Origin: Crocinitomicaceae bacterium
Lineage (GTDB): Bacteria; Bacteroidota; Bacteroidia; Flavobacteriales_D; Crocinitomicaceae
NCBI GenBank assembly: GCA_030830785.1
Contig: JAURMI010000022.1
Location: 186,001 to 250,000, forward strand
Length of the DNA: 64,000 nucleotides
Direction of reading: 5' to 3'
Below are positions 26,491 to 35,102 of the stretch, piece after piece. Below the pieces are notes generated by a model. That model worked only from the letters and a program-made list of their open reading frames with translations. It had not been told where the DNA came from and did no database searches. Both the position numbers and the translations under genes were made by a program. Each line of letters opens with the position of its first letter. Position 1 is the first letter of the stretch.

Positions 26491-27510
26491 CTAGATTGAA
26501 TCTTTGGATTTGGCCTCTACTAATAATGAAAGTAAAATAGACGTAGCTAAAGCACCTAAGACTATCGACATAGAAAGGAAAGCATCTAGGTGAAAAAATG
26601 GTGCAACAATCATTTTTATGCCAATAAAACCTAAGATAAAAGCCAAACCATACTGAAGCATCTTGAATCGATGTATTGAATTGGCGAGTAAGAAATATAA
26701 TGACCTTAATCCGAGAACAGCAAAAATATTGGATGTATAGAGTATCATAGGATCGTTTGGCGCAATAGTCAAAACTGCAGGAATAGAATCTATAGCAAAA
26801 ATCAGGTCCGTGGTTTCAATAACGATAAGCACTAAAAACAATTTTGTAGCAAAGTGTTTTGCCCCTTTTTTAACAAAAAAGCGATCACTATGAAAGTCTT
26901 TAGTAACGGGAAAAACCTTGCGAACAAGTCGCGCACCAAAAGAACTATTATAGTCCTTTTCGTTAACATGATTGGAATTAAACATGCTTTTTATTCCAGT
27001 AAATAAAAGAAATGCTCCAAATAAGGTTAGGATTAAATTAGGCCTGTAAAAAAACCCGTCTTGCAAGTTCATTCCTTGATTTAAACTAAAATGATAACCA
27101 AATAAATCGAAGGAAGGCAAGTAAGTTAATTGAATGAGTCCGATTCCAGAAAAAATAAATATAGCTCTAAATATTAGTGCGCCAAGGATGCCCCAAAATA
27201 AGACCCTATGCTGTAATGATTCATCAAGTTTAAAAAACTTAAATACAAGAATGAATACGAACATATTATCAACTGACAGTGCCTCCTCAATCCAATAAGC
27301 TGACTGATATTCAGTAAATTTGGTGAAGCCTAAATTCCACCAAACCAATGCACTAAATCCCATAGAAAGACCTATCCAAATAAGCGTCCAGCGAAGGGCT
27401 ACTTGGTTTGAAATAGAGCTGTTTTTTTTATGTACTACTCCTAAATCAATTACAAGCATCGTCACAATAACGACACAAAAAATAAAGAGCAACCAAAAAT
27501 TGGAAAACAT
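26491..27510 (-). CDS. TerC/Alx-family integral membrane protein
   Basis: A polytopic membrane protein of 339 residues with about nine hydrophobic segments. TerC-family intramembrane acidic motifs are present: YWIEEALSVDNMFVFILVFKFF and LVLIVIETTDLIFAIDSIPAVL. The size and the FKLDESLQHRVLFWGILGALIFRAIFI segment fit the longer Alx/TerC subgroup, whose studied members export manganese or respond to alkaline stress. I use ATG 27510; the in-frame start at 27546 lies upstream of the -7 box. It converges on edd. It is a distant paralogue of the protein at 3895-4641. Confidence 0.9.
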   Translation of the reverse strand: MFSNFWLLFIFCVVIVTMLVIDLGVVHKKNSSISNQVALRWTLIWIGLSMGFSALVWWNLGFTKFTEYQSAYWIEEALSVDNMFVFILVFKFFKLDESLQHRVLFWGILGALIFRAIFIFSGIGLIQLTYLPSFDLFGYHFSLNQGMNLQDGFFYRPNLILTLFGAFLLFTGIKSMFNSNHVNEKDYNSSFGARLVRKVFPVTKDFHSDRFFVKKGAKHFATKLFLVLIVIETTDLIFAIDSIPAVLTIAPNDPMILYTSNIFAVLGLRSLYFLLANSIHRFKMLQYGLAFILGFIGIKMIVAPFFHLDAFLSMSIVLGALATSILLSLLVEAKSKDSI

Positions 27511-27524
27511 GCAATTTGTTTGTA

Positions 27525-27532
27525 CAAAGTTA
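27525..27532 (-). promoter_or_regulatory. -7 box of the TerC/Alx gene, abutting a terminator
   Basis: Minus-strand TAACTTTG (plus 27525-27532) matches TAnnTTTG, 14 bases upstream of ATG 27510. It begins where the T tract of the upstream subtilase terminator ends, so the -33 region would lie inside that hairpin. Confidence 0.6.
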
Positions 27533-27571
27533 AAAATGAAAGCCACATGAGTTTCATGTGGCTTTCATTTT
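27533..27571 (-). terminator. strong hairpin terminator of the subtilase gene
   Basis: A perfect 18-base-pair inverted repeat with a three-base loop (27551-27553) lies 16 bases after the subtilase stop. The outer pairs are A/T, so the minus-strand transcript has A-rich sequence, the stem, then TTTTT. The core stem includes AGCCACATGA and its complement. It could also stop transcripts from the plus strand, where edd read-through would be antisense. Confidence 0.85.
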
Positions 27572-27586
27572 AAGTTAATTAATGAA

Positions 27587-29179
27587 TTACTTTTTATTCA
27601 ATAGATAAGAGACGGCATTGGCGGCATTTACAAAACCTCCGGTTATGCAAAGATCTTTCATTTTATGCTTCTCACCATCCGGACCCACAACATTTTTCTT
27701 ATAAGTTGCTGTTGTTTCCATAAGCACTTCTCGGACTTGTGCAGCTGTTAATTCTGGGAAATAACTTCGAATCAAGGCTGCAACACCAACAACGGCCGGA
27801 CAAGCCATTGAAGTGCCGCTGGCATATGAATAATCAAAATCAGGGATGGTTGAATAAATATCGACACCTGGTGCGAAAAAATCCACACTGTTTGCACCAA
27901 AATTTGAAAAGGATGCCAATAAATCGCTACCATTTTTCGAACTACTACTTGCCCCTACCTCAATCCAATTTGGAGCAATGGTTTGGTTATTCATTATGCG
28001 TGTAGGATACGAGTCTTCAATATCTTTATCTTTAGCATCGTTACCTGCAGCATGCACAAGAAGTACATCTTTACTGAGTGCATATTGCACTGCTTCATCC
28101 ACGTAATATTTATGTGGTGTCCAATACTTTCCAAAAGACATATTGATCACCTTTGCGCCATTGTCAACGGCGTAAATAATCGCATTTGCTACGTCTTTGT
28201 CGCGTTCATCTCCATCTGGAACAGCTCTAACAACCATAATTTTGACATCATTGGCAATTCCATCAATTCCAATTCCATTAGCTCGAGAAGCAGCAATAAT
28301 CCCCGCCACATGTGTGCCATGAAAAGCATCTGGACCTTCATAACGGTTACAACCATAATATTTGTTGCTCAAATCATTTGGATCATCACCAACAATTGCC
28401 TGACGAATTGAGTCTGCATTTTGAGTGGAAAAAGCAATAGAACCTTCAATGGCCTCTATGGCACTTTCAATCTCTAAAGAAAGTTCTTCTGCTCCATACA
28501 TATCTAATAATTCACTCAAGCGCATCTGATAAAAGAAATCTAGTTCATTGGTAGAGTCGGGTACATATGCATCATTCGTTTCTTTCGAGAAGGTCTTTCC
28601 AGATTGTTCTTCCACCCTACCTATAAATTCGGAAATTGACCGAATATTTTCAAGCGTGCTTATTTGGTCCTCTAATTCACGTTCAAATTCAAATTTGATT
28701 TTTTCAAAGGTTGCAAACCTACCCTTGTCTTTGTCCGAAACATTTTCTGCAGTAACACCATTAAAATAAGCAGACTCTAAGTAATACATTCTTGCAATTT
28801 CATAGGCCTCTTTATCTATGTCTTGTGTAGCACCTCCCAAAAAAGACCAACCATGGACATCATCGATATATCCATTTTTATCATCGTCAATTCCATTGTT
28901 TGGAATTTCATCTTCATTGACCCAGATAACGTCCTGAAGGTCTGGATGATCAATTTCTACTCCAGAATCTATCACGGCAACAATAACAGTTGAAGATTTT
29001 TTACCTGCGGCATTGAGCATTTCATAGGCTTTAGTTGCACCAGTTCCGTATACGCCATCAGCTTTAGGATCTTTGAGATACCAATTAAGATTTTCTGTAT
29101 CTTCCTCAATTAGTTGTACTTGTGCAAAATTTAAAGCCGAAACACCAAGGAAGATCGATAAAAAGATATTTTTTGTCAT
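27587..29179 (-). CDS. S8 family subtilisin-like serine protease
   Basis: A 530-residue exported protease with a signal peptide (1-19). The catalytic triad is D71 in AVIDSGVEIDHPDLQ, H287 in HGTHVAGIIAASRANG and S457 in SGTSMACPAVVGVAAL, with oxyanion N380 in HAAGND. The D-to-H spacing is about 216 residues instead of roughly 30 in subtilisin. The intervening stretch is charged and probably helical (residues 105-265). There is no T9SS type A or B sorting domain at the C-terminus, so it is likely periplasmic or outer-membrane associated. A calcium-like site near NNGIDDDKNGYIDD (92-107) is visible. It appears to be monocistronic with its own terminator. Confidence 0.92.
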   Translation of the reverse strand: MTKNIFLSIFLGVSALNFAQVQLIEEDTENLNWYLKDPKADGVYGTGATKAYEMLNAAGKKSSTVIVAVIDSGVEIDHPDLQDVIWVNEDEIPNNGIDDDKNGYIDDVHGWSFLGGATQDIDKEAYEIARMYYLESAYFNGVTAENVSDKDKGRFATFEKIKFEFERELEDQISTLENIRSISEFIGRVEEQSGKTFSKETNDAYVPDSTNELDFFYQMRLSELLDMYGAEELSLEIESAIEAIEGSIAFSTQNADSIRQAIVGDDPNDLSNKYYGCNRYEGPDAFHGTHVAGIIAASRANGIGIDGIANDVKIMVVRAVPDGDERDKDVANAIIYAVDNGAKVINMSFGKYWTPHKYYVDEAVQYALSKDVLLVHAAGNDAKDKDIEDSYPTRIMNNQTIAPNWIEVGASSSSKNGSDLLASFSNFGANSVDFFAPGVDIYSTIPDFDYSYASGTSMACPAVVGVAALIRSYFPELTAAQVREVLMETTATYKKNVVGPDGEKHKMKDLCITGGFVNAANAVSYLLNKK

Positions 29180-29307
29180 AGTTAAAAGTTTATTGGAACG
29201 AATTTACACTTATTTTTTTGCCAACGCTAAACATGTTGAAAAGTTACAATGTGAAGAAAACGTTTATAACAAGTCGCCTCGATTTTACAATAAATAGTTT
29301 CAATGCT

Positions 29308-29315
29308 TAATTTTG
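29308..29315 (+). promoter_or_regulatory. -7 box of trxB
   Basis: TAATTTTG (29308-29315) matches TAnnTTTG and lies 17 bases upstream of ATG 29333. It overlaps the alternative upstream start at 29303, which is therefore rejected. Confidence 0.6.
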
Positions 29316-29332
29316 CACTAAAAACTATTGAA

Positions 29333-30283
29333 ATGAGTCAAATTGAAAGAATATCTTGCTTAATTATTGGTTCTGGACCGGCAGGATATACGGCTGCAAT
29401 TTATGCTGCAAGAGCAGATATGAAACCCATAATGTATCAAGGTTTACAACCTGGAGGCCAATTAACAACTACCAATGAAGTAGAGAACTTTCCGGGATAT
29501 CCCCAAGGTGTAACTGGACCAGAAATGATGCTGGAATTAGAAGCGCAGGCAAAACGATTTGAAACAGATGTTCGCAGTGGTTTTATTACCAAAGTTGATT
29601 TTACAGGCCCCATTCATAAATGCTGGACGGAAGACGGACATGAAATTCATACAGATACCGTGATCATTTCTACAGGAGCATCGGCAAAATACCTTGGATT
29701 GGACAGCGAGCAACATTACTTGCGTTTAGGAGGGGGTGTATCTGCATGTGCAGTGTGTGATGGATTTTTTTACAGAAATCAAGAAGTGGTAATTGTAGGG
29801 GCTGGCGATTCTGCCTGCGAAGAGGCGCACTATCTTTCTAAATTATGCACGAAAGTTACCATGTTAGTCCGTCGAGATGAATTTCGAGCCTCCAAAATTA
29901 TGGTGGAGCGTGTTAAAAAAACTACCAACATTGAAATACTATACAATTCAGAAACAATAGAGGTATTAGGAGACGGACAACTCGTTACTGGAGTTAGGGT
30001 CGTCAACCGAAGTTCGAATCTTCAAACGGAAATTCCATGTACTGGTTTTTTTGTCGCAATAGGCCACCAACCTAATACAGAAATTTTTAAAGAATTTATC
30101 GACTTAGACCAAACTGGTTATATAAAATATGCCCAGCCTGGAACTAGCAAAACCAATGTTGAAGGTGTTTTTGTAGCAGGAGATGCTGCGGATAAAACAT
30201 ACCGGCAAGCTATTACAGCTGCTGGCACTGGATGCATGGCGGCTTTGGATGCCGAACGTTATTTAGCGTCTTTAGAACACTAA
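29333..30283 (+). CDS. trxB: thioredoxin-disulfide reductase
   Basis: A 316-residue FAD/NADPH flavoprotein that reduces thioredoxin. The FAD motif is IIGSGPAGYTAAIYAARA near the start. The redox pair is C139-A-V-C142 in SACAVCDGFFY, the NADPH motif is VIVGAGDSACEEAHYL, and the C-terminal FAD motif is GVFVAGDAADKTYRQAITAAGTGCMAALDAE. Length is normal. The start at 29333 follows from promoter placement. It is a single gene ended by a hairpin terminator at 30306-30332. Confidence 0.97.
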   Translation: MSQIERISCLIIGSGPAGYTAAIYAARADMKPIMYQGLQPGGQLTTTNEVENFPGYPQGVTGPEMMLELEAQAKRFETDVRSGFITKVDFTGPIHKCWTEDGHEIHTDTVIISTGASAKYLGLDSEQHYLRLGGGVSACAVCDGFFYRNQEVVIVGAGDSACEEAHYLSKLCTKVTMLVRRDEFRASKIMVERVKKTTNIEILYNSETIEVLGDGQLVTGVRVVNRSSNLQTEIPCTGFFVAIGHQPNTEIFKEFIDLDQTGYIKYAQPGTSKTNVEGVFVAGDAADKTYRQAITAAGTGCMAALDAERYLASLEH

Positions 30284-30305
30284 AAATTACTGAGCTCATA
30301 ATTTT

Positions 30306-30332
30306 AAAAGCAGTGATTAACGCACTGCTTTT
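30306..30332. terminator. bidirectional hairpin terminator shared by trxB and the GNAT gene
   Basis: AAAAGCAGTG (30306-30315) and CACTGCTTTT (30323-30332) form a 10-base-pair stem with a seven-base loop. T tracts lie on both sides. It ends trxB on the plus strand. On the minus strand the 30323-30332 arm is made of the last sense codons of the GNAT gene, whose stop at 30317 lies in the loop. Confidence 0.85.
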
Positions 30333-30763
30333 TTATTTAATAATTTGATAAAATGAAAGCCCTTTGGCGAGAAGCCTTTATTGTAAAAAAATTTGTGTGC
30401 TTTAAAATTCGAGGTATACGAATCTAGCGCCAACATATTGCAATTTTCCTCTTTTGCTTTTTGCTCAATTATTTTAAACATATATTCTCCGACTCCACTA
30501 CTTCTGTAGGACGCCCGAACCACTATATTGTCTAATTCTAAATATTTTCCAATCCAAAGTTTATTCCCGATCCAAATGCCACAAATTGCAATACAGTGAT
30601 CTGCATCATAAATTGCTAGCTGCGAATAATTATGCGCAATCATCAAATCTAATTCATCTTGATAAGCTTCTTTAGTTAATTCTGGATACAATTCTTGTAA
30701 TACATCCAGATGATCAAGCATGCGGTGTTTTTCTTTAATTATTTCACTCCTTAGTAAAAGCAT
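30317..30763 (-). CDS. GNAT-family N-acetyltransferase
   Basis: A 148-residue GCN5-related acetyltransferase. The acetyl-CoA binding region is YLELDNIVVRASYRSSGVGEYMFKIIEQKAKEENCN, where the usual R/Q-x-x-G-x-G/A loop reads RSSGVG. It is followed by MLALDSYTSNFKAHKFFYNKGFSPKGFHF. The acceptor is not predictable. It starts three bases after the S9 peptidase stop, so the two are probably co-transcribed. Its last codons form one arm of the shared terminator. Confidence 0.88.
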   Translation of the reverse strand: MLLLRSEIIKEKHRMLDHLDVLQELYPELTKEAYQDELDLMIAHNYSQLAIYDADHCIAICGIWIGNKLWIGKYLELDNIVVRASYRSSGVGEYMFKIIEQKAKEENCNMLALDSYTSNFKAHKFFYNKGFSPKGFHFIKLLNKKAVR

Positions 30764-30766
30764 AAT

Positions 30767-33013
30767 TTATTTTAAATAAGTTTCGAATAAGTTGTAGATA
30801 CGTGAATATTCATCAACCCATGATGAGCTATATATAAAACCATGTCTTTCAACCGGATATAAAGCCATCCACCAATTCTTTTTTCCCAATTCTATTAACC
30901 GTTGATTAAGACGGACCACATCCTGAAACTGTACATTATCATCAACCATACCATGAAGAATTAACAAGGGATCTTGCAGACCTTCAGCAAAAAATATAGG
31001 TGAGCTTTGACGATAAGCTTCAGGGTCTTTTTTTGGAGTATTCAAAATATTTGAGGTGTATTCATGATTGTAATGTGCCCAATCTGTCACAGCGCGAAGC
31101 GCCGCGCCACATGCAAACTCTCCTGGAGCAGTAAATAAGGCCATAAGCGTTATAAAGCCTCCATAAGAACCGCCATAAATACCTATTCGATTTTCATCAA
31201 TACCATAAGTAGAAACCAAGAGATTTTTTGCATCTAAAAAATCTTCTAAATCCCTGCCACCCATATGTCTATAAATTGCTGTTCGATAATCCCTGCCATA
31301 CCCCTCGCTTGCGCGATAATCGACATCCAAGACGGTATATCCTTCATCCAAGAGCATTTGATGGAACATGTACTCCCTGTAATATTGACTCCAAAAATGA
31401 TGCGCATTTTGCAAATAACCTGCGCCATGCACAAAGAGTATTGCAGCGCCATTTTTAATTTTATCGTCAGGCTTGTATACCCTTGCATAAACTTGATTGC
31501 CATCGGAAGCTGTGAAATTTATCACTTGAGGAGCCTGCCAATCATGTAGCTCAAAAGCACTAGTCGTAGAATGAGTTATTTGCTTGACTTTTTTTAAATT
31601 ATTCATTTCTACTAAATAGATCTCCCAGGGCTTCAAAGAAGTGCTAAATCGATAAGCAATTTGCTTTTCATTAGGTGACAACTTTATTTCATAGGCACCT
31701 GTATCAACTAAAAGTGGAACTAATTTTTGAGAGGCGATATCTAAGATCCAAAAATCACGCACCCCCGGATGATTTATATTGCAGGTTAAATAAAATGACT
31801 GTGCATTTTTTGATATAACCGCCTCATGAACTTCAAAATTACCGTTTGTTAATGCTTTTTTGTTTTTGGTATCTAAATCTAAAAGGTATAAATGTGAAAA
31901 CCCTGTTTGTTCAGACTGAAAAAAAATACTTTCTCCATCTGAGACCCAACCTAAAGTTGCAATCTGAAAATTCCAAGAAGATATCCCGGGCCCGCCAATC
32001 CAAGCGCTGTCTTGTTGATGCTCTAGCTCAATAATGGAACGGCTTATTAAATCTATCAATACAATCCAACGGTCCTTATTGTCTGCACTTCTAATATCGC
32101 AAAGGGCTATTGGTTTTGAATTGGAAAAAATAACAGGATGAAAAATTAACGCTCTATCTTTTGAATTCAAATCTGATAAATTATTATAATCTAATTCAAC
32201 CAAAGAATCTGATTTCAAATCATGTAAGTAAAGTTTTTCTGAGGGTTCATCATCATGAACCTTTGCGCGTGCCTTTTGATTAAAAACATAAGCATCATCT
32301 GCGATGAAATGTGGAACTTCTGTAAGGACCTCTTTTGGCTCCGACTCACTTTTTAAAATAACATATTTTCCGGTGGGGTCTAATTGTAAAGCGCCAGATG
32401 GATCAAAATCCGTGATTTTTATCCGATTTTTCTGCCCTTTATTTTGCACATTATTTGCTGAGCTAATGCTCTCAAATAACTCAACTTCAGCTGCGGCTAA
32501 AACTGATTTAGGTTTTTTATTTTGCGCTTTTTGATAGCTAACTACCTGAGCTGAAATACCATTGACAAGATCAATTTGCACAAGGTTGTTCCCTCTTTGA
32601 ATTATAACCTGACTTGGGTCTGTTTGGTGTTGTAAATTCCAAAAATCATCTGAAAACAAACTTATTCGTTTAGTTGCTTGTGTCTTTAAATCGAGTAATT
32701 CTACATGTTGATCGTTAATTCTAACATTTTGCAATTGAGCTAAATTTGAATTCCAAACCCATCGATTGTTCCATTCATCTTGACCCAAAACCCTAGTCTT
32801 ATCATTTAAGGTCTGGTATACATAAAATGTTTTTTGAGCCGAGTCAGGGTATTGTTTCCAGTAATAAATTAATTTCCCATCGATAGACCACTCGGGATTT
32901 TGTGGCAAGGCGCCAATAAATCCTTCTCCCTTCATGATTTGATCAAGTTTTAATTGAGCTTTGCACCAAGGGAAAAACAAAAAATAGAGTAAAAAGAACA
33001 AGGCAGTTTTCAT
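30767..33013 (-). CDS. S9 family prolyl oligopeptidase-like serine peptidase (DPP-IV-like)
   Basis: A 748-residue exported peptidase with a signal peptide (1-19). An N-terminal beta-propeller (about 30-480) has blades such as SWNFQIATLGWVSDGESIFF and HLYLLDLDTKNKKAL. The alpha/beta hydrolase domain follows, with the nucleophile serine in GIYGGSYGGFITLM, the aspartate in HGMVDDNVQFQDVV and the histidine in VERHGFIYSS. This arrangement fits dipeptidyl peptidase IV-like or acylaminoacyl peptidases that degrade peptides in the periplasm. Substrate specificity cannot be fixed. Confidence 0.92.
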   Translation of the reverse strand: MKTALFFLLYFLFFPWCKAQLKLDQIMKGEGFIGALPQNPEWSIDGKLIYYWKQYPDSAQKTFYVYQTLNDKTRVLGQDEWNNRWVWNSNLAQLQNVRINDQHVELLDLKTQATKRISLFSDDFWNLQHQTDPSQVIIQRGNNLVQIDLVNGISAQVVSYQKAQNKKPKSVLAAAEVELFESISSANNVQNKGQKNRIKITDFDPSGALQLDPTGKYVILKSESEPKEVLTEVPHFIADDAYVFNQKARAKVHDDEPSEKLYLHDLKSDSLVELDYNNLSDLNSKDRALIFHPVIFSNSKPIALCDIRSADNKDRWIVLIDLISRSIIELEHQQDSAWIGGPGISSWNFQIATLGWVSDGESIFFQSEQTGFSHLYLLDLDTKNKKALTNGNFEVHEAVISKNAQSFYLTCNINHPGVRDFWILDIASQKLVPLLVDTGAYEIKLSPNEKQIAYRFSTSLKPWEIYLVEMNNLKKVKQITHSTTSAFELHDWQAPQVINFTASDGNQVYARVYKPDDKIKNGAAILFVHGAGYLQNAHHFWSQYYREYMFHQMLLDEGYTVLDVDYRASEGYGRDYRTAIYRHMGGRDLEDFLDAKNLLVSTYGIDENRIGIYGGSYGGFITLMALFTAPGEFACGAALRAVTDWAHYNHEYTSNILNTPKKDPEAYRQSSPIFFAEGLQDPLLILHGMVDDNVQFQDVVRLNQRLIELGKKNWWMALYPVERHGFIYSSSWVDEYSRIYNLFETYLK

Positions 33014-33035
33014 AGGCTAAAAATAGAAATAATTG

Positions 33036-33043
33036 TACTTTTG
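33036..33043 (+). promoter_or_regulatory. -7 box of the FkbM methyltransferase gene
   Basis: TACTTTTG (33036-33043) matches TAnnTTTG and lies 14 bases upstream of ATG 33058, giving a predicted leader of under 12 bases. No -33 TTG is evident. Confidence 0.55.
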
Positions 33044-33057
33044 AATGAATTGTTTAT

Positions 33058-33807
33058 ATGAAGAAACTTCTTTACCTCATTTTACCTGAAAAAACTTATC
33101 TAGCTACGCTCCATCTCTTTTTTTACCTACTTTATGATTTAAGATTTTTAAAGGGAAAAGAAGCTTTCAAATTTCACTATTTTGTTAAACGCATCATTGA
33201 GCCCGAATTTGTCGTTGTGGATATCGGAGCCAATTTAGGTTATTTTACAAAAAACTTCGCGCGTTTAGCAAATAAAGGAAAAGTAATAGCCATTGAACCC
33301 CTTCCACAATTTCACCAAGTTTTGAAGCGTTTTTTGAGAAAAAAACCAAACGTTGAATTGCATAATGTAGCTTTAGGTGCTAATGAAGGAAGTATAACAA
33401 TGGTGCTTCCACAGACTAACGGAATGTTGCGTACTGGCTTGCCTCACATTATGCGTGCTGAAGAAAAAAGTACTACAGAAAAAACGCAAATAGTTCAAAT
33501 GCTTAAAACTTCTGCATTCTTTAATAAGCTAGAACAAATCGATTACATAAAGTGTGATATTGAAGGACATGAATGGGAAGTATTTTCAACAATTAAAGAG
33601 ATATTGGCCAAAAAAAGACCGATCGTTCAGCTAGAAATCGATCCTCGAAATGAAGAAAATATGTTTGCCTTATTTGAAGGCCTCGATTACATCAGATGTG
33701 GGTTAAAGACAAACCAATGCCTTGTTGAACAAAAGGATCATTTTGGTGGTGACTATCTTTTTGTACCCAGTGAGAAATCTAATTTAATTGCAATATGGAA
33801 CGGCTAG
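33058..33807 (+). CDS. FkbM-family SAM-dependent methyltransferase
   Basis: A 249-residue protein with a class I methyltransferase core. The SAM-binding motif I is FVVVDIGANLGYFTKNFARL (residues 54-73), followed by GKVIAIEPLPQFHQVLKRF, the FkbM-type NVALGANEGSITMVLP and YIKCDIEGHEWEVFSTI. FkbM enzymes O-methylate sugars or small molecules. No glycosyltransferase lies next to it, so the target is open. It overlaps the next gene by 13 bases. The hydrophobic N-terminal stretch may contact the membrane. Confidence 0.88.
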   Translation: MKKLLYLILPEKTYLATLHLFFYLLYDLRFLKGKEAFKFHYFVKRIIEPEFVVVDIGANLGYFTKNFARLANKGKVIAIEPLPQFHQVLKRFLRKKPNVELHNVALGANEGSITMVLPQTNGMLRTGLPHIMRAEEKSTTEKTQIVQMLKTSAFFNKLEQIDYIKCDIEGHEWEVFSTIKEILAKKRPIVQLEIDPRNEENMFALFEGLDYIRCGLKTNQCLVEQKDHFGGDYLFVPSEKSNLIAIWNG

Positions 33808-34418
33808 TATTATTTTCAATGGTTATCTTGCTCCTATTTGGTTGTCATAAAGGAACCGGAAATTTTATCATTAAAGGAGAGGTCTTGGATGAAACTTTTA
33901 ATATAGGCTTACAAGACGCGGTGATTTCCATTTACAAAGTTCCAATTGGCACCTCTGACCAACAATTCATTGAAAGTATCGTTTTACCAAGTTCAGGACA
34001 ATATCAATTCACAGTTCCTAGAGAAAAAATGGAACGCTATGTTTTAAAAATTGAAAAGGAAAAATATTTCCCCCTGGAAAAGGATCTTTATTATTCTCAA
34101 CTTAGTCTTGCACAAGATAATATTTGTGATTTAAGCACTAGAGCCAAAGCATGGGCTAAAATTCATTTTAAAAATATCAATCCTGTGGCGTCAGATCATT
34201 TTAGATACATCAAACAAGAAGGATTGGCCGCATGTGATGAATGTTGTCCAATTACTACCCAAAATTTTTATGGCCCATTAGATACCACCTTTTATTGCTT
34301 GAATAATGGCAATTCAATTTATTCCTTATTTTATTGGGAAATGAACACCAATAACAACGGTCTTAAATCAGCCAATACTAGCGCATTTGACACTACACTA
34401 ATCGAGGTCATTTATTGA
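33795..34418 (+). CDS. predicted lipoprotein of unknown function
   Basis: A 207-residue protein that starts with a lipoprotein signal peptide (MERLVLFSMVILLLFGCHKG, lipobox LLFGC with the cysteine at residue 17). A beta-sandwich of carboxypeptidase-regulatory type follows at about 24-100 (IIKGEVLDETFNIGLQDAVISIY, GQYQFTVPREKMERYVLKIEK). A second region has CDECCP near residue 150. Function is unknown. It overlaps the FkbM gene by 13 bases and converges on the LolA-like gene six bases later. Confidence 0.72.
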   Translation: MERLVLFSMVILLLFGCHKGTGNFIIKGEVLDETFNIGLQDAVISIYKVPIGTSDQQFIESIVLPSSGQYQFTVPREKMERYVLKIEKEKYFPLEKDLYYSQLSLAQDNICDLSTRAKAWAKIHFKNINPVASDHFRYIKQEGLAACDECCPITTQNFYGPLDTTFYCLNNGNSIYSLFYWEMNTNNNGLKSANTSAFDTTLIEVIY

Positions 34419-34424
34419 TCTGAC

Positions 34425-35102
34425 TTAGTTTTTAAAATGACTAGATCCAACGCCTTTATTTACTATATAATTGCGCATACTGATGATAATTGTTCCTTTT
34501 TGACTTGTATTAGATGGAGACTTTTTATTTTGATGTAAATCTGCGGCAACGCTCTTGGGAAGCTTGAAATTTTTAACATCAATAGTAAATACCATTTTAT
34601 AAGGCAACCCATACTTGGCTTGATCACCATAATAATAGGTTACATCCAAGGTGCCATTGCTTTTTGTTGTTACTTGAGATTTCATAATGAGTTCTTTTTT
34701 GGGGTCTATCCAAAGTTTAACCAAAATAATATCGGATTGATCGCCTAGGGGAATAACCGAAACAACAGCTGTATTTACATTATTGAGCATTTTATTGCCA
34801 TTCATTGCACAAGTATATGCTTTCTCATCAGAAAGAAAATAATTGAGTTCTGCCATTCCTTGTTTGGGTAGAATAGCAATTCCTTTAGATTCTACTTTGA
34901 TTCGATTTGGTTTTTTAAAATACATCTTAGCATCAACCTCATCTATTTTAATCATCGGCACCTGTGCTTTTATATGGATATCTACACTGTAATCATTCAC
35001 TTTTTCAAGTTTTAATCTGATGGCTTTAACTAATTGTGATGCGTTTTGGGCATAAAAAGCCTGTCCAATAAAAAGTAAAGAAAATAGAAATAAAATTTTC
35101 AT
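34425..35102 (-). CDS. LolA-like outer membrane lipoprotein-sorting family protein
   Basis: A 225-residue exported protein with a signal peptide (1-18, ending YAQ). The body resembles the LolA/LolB half-barrel family: ASQLVKAIRLKLEKVNDYSVDIHIKAQVP, then KMYFKKPNRIKVESKGIAILPK, KLWIDPKKELIMKSQVTT and ADLHQNKKSPSN. Relatives bind lipid acyl chains in the periplasm. The start ATG overlaps the upstream permease stop by four bases (ATGA), the last link of an ATPase-permease-LolA-like operon. Whether it carries lipoproteins or another hydrophobic ligand is unknown. Confidence 0.75.
   Translation of the reverse strand: MKILFLFSLLFIGQAFYAQNASQLVKAIRLKLEKVNDYSVDIHIKAQVPMIKIDEVDAKMYFKKPNRIKVESKGIAILPKQGMAELNYFLSDEKAYTCAMNGNKMLNNVNTAVVSVIPLGDQSDIILVKLWIDPKKELIMKSQVTTKSNGTLDVTYYYGDQAKYGLPYKMVFTIDVKNFKLPKSVAADLHQNKKSPSNTSQKGTIIISMRNYIVNKGVGSSHFKN

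Noticed and set aside
31228-31549. Several overlapping open frames opposite the S9 peptidase
   Set aside because: They are shadows of the catalytic domain region with no plausible start context or family motif.
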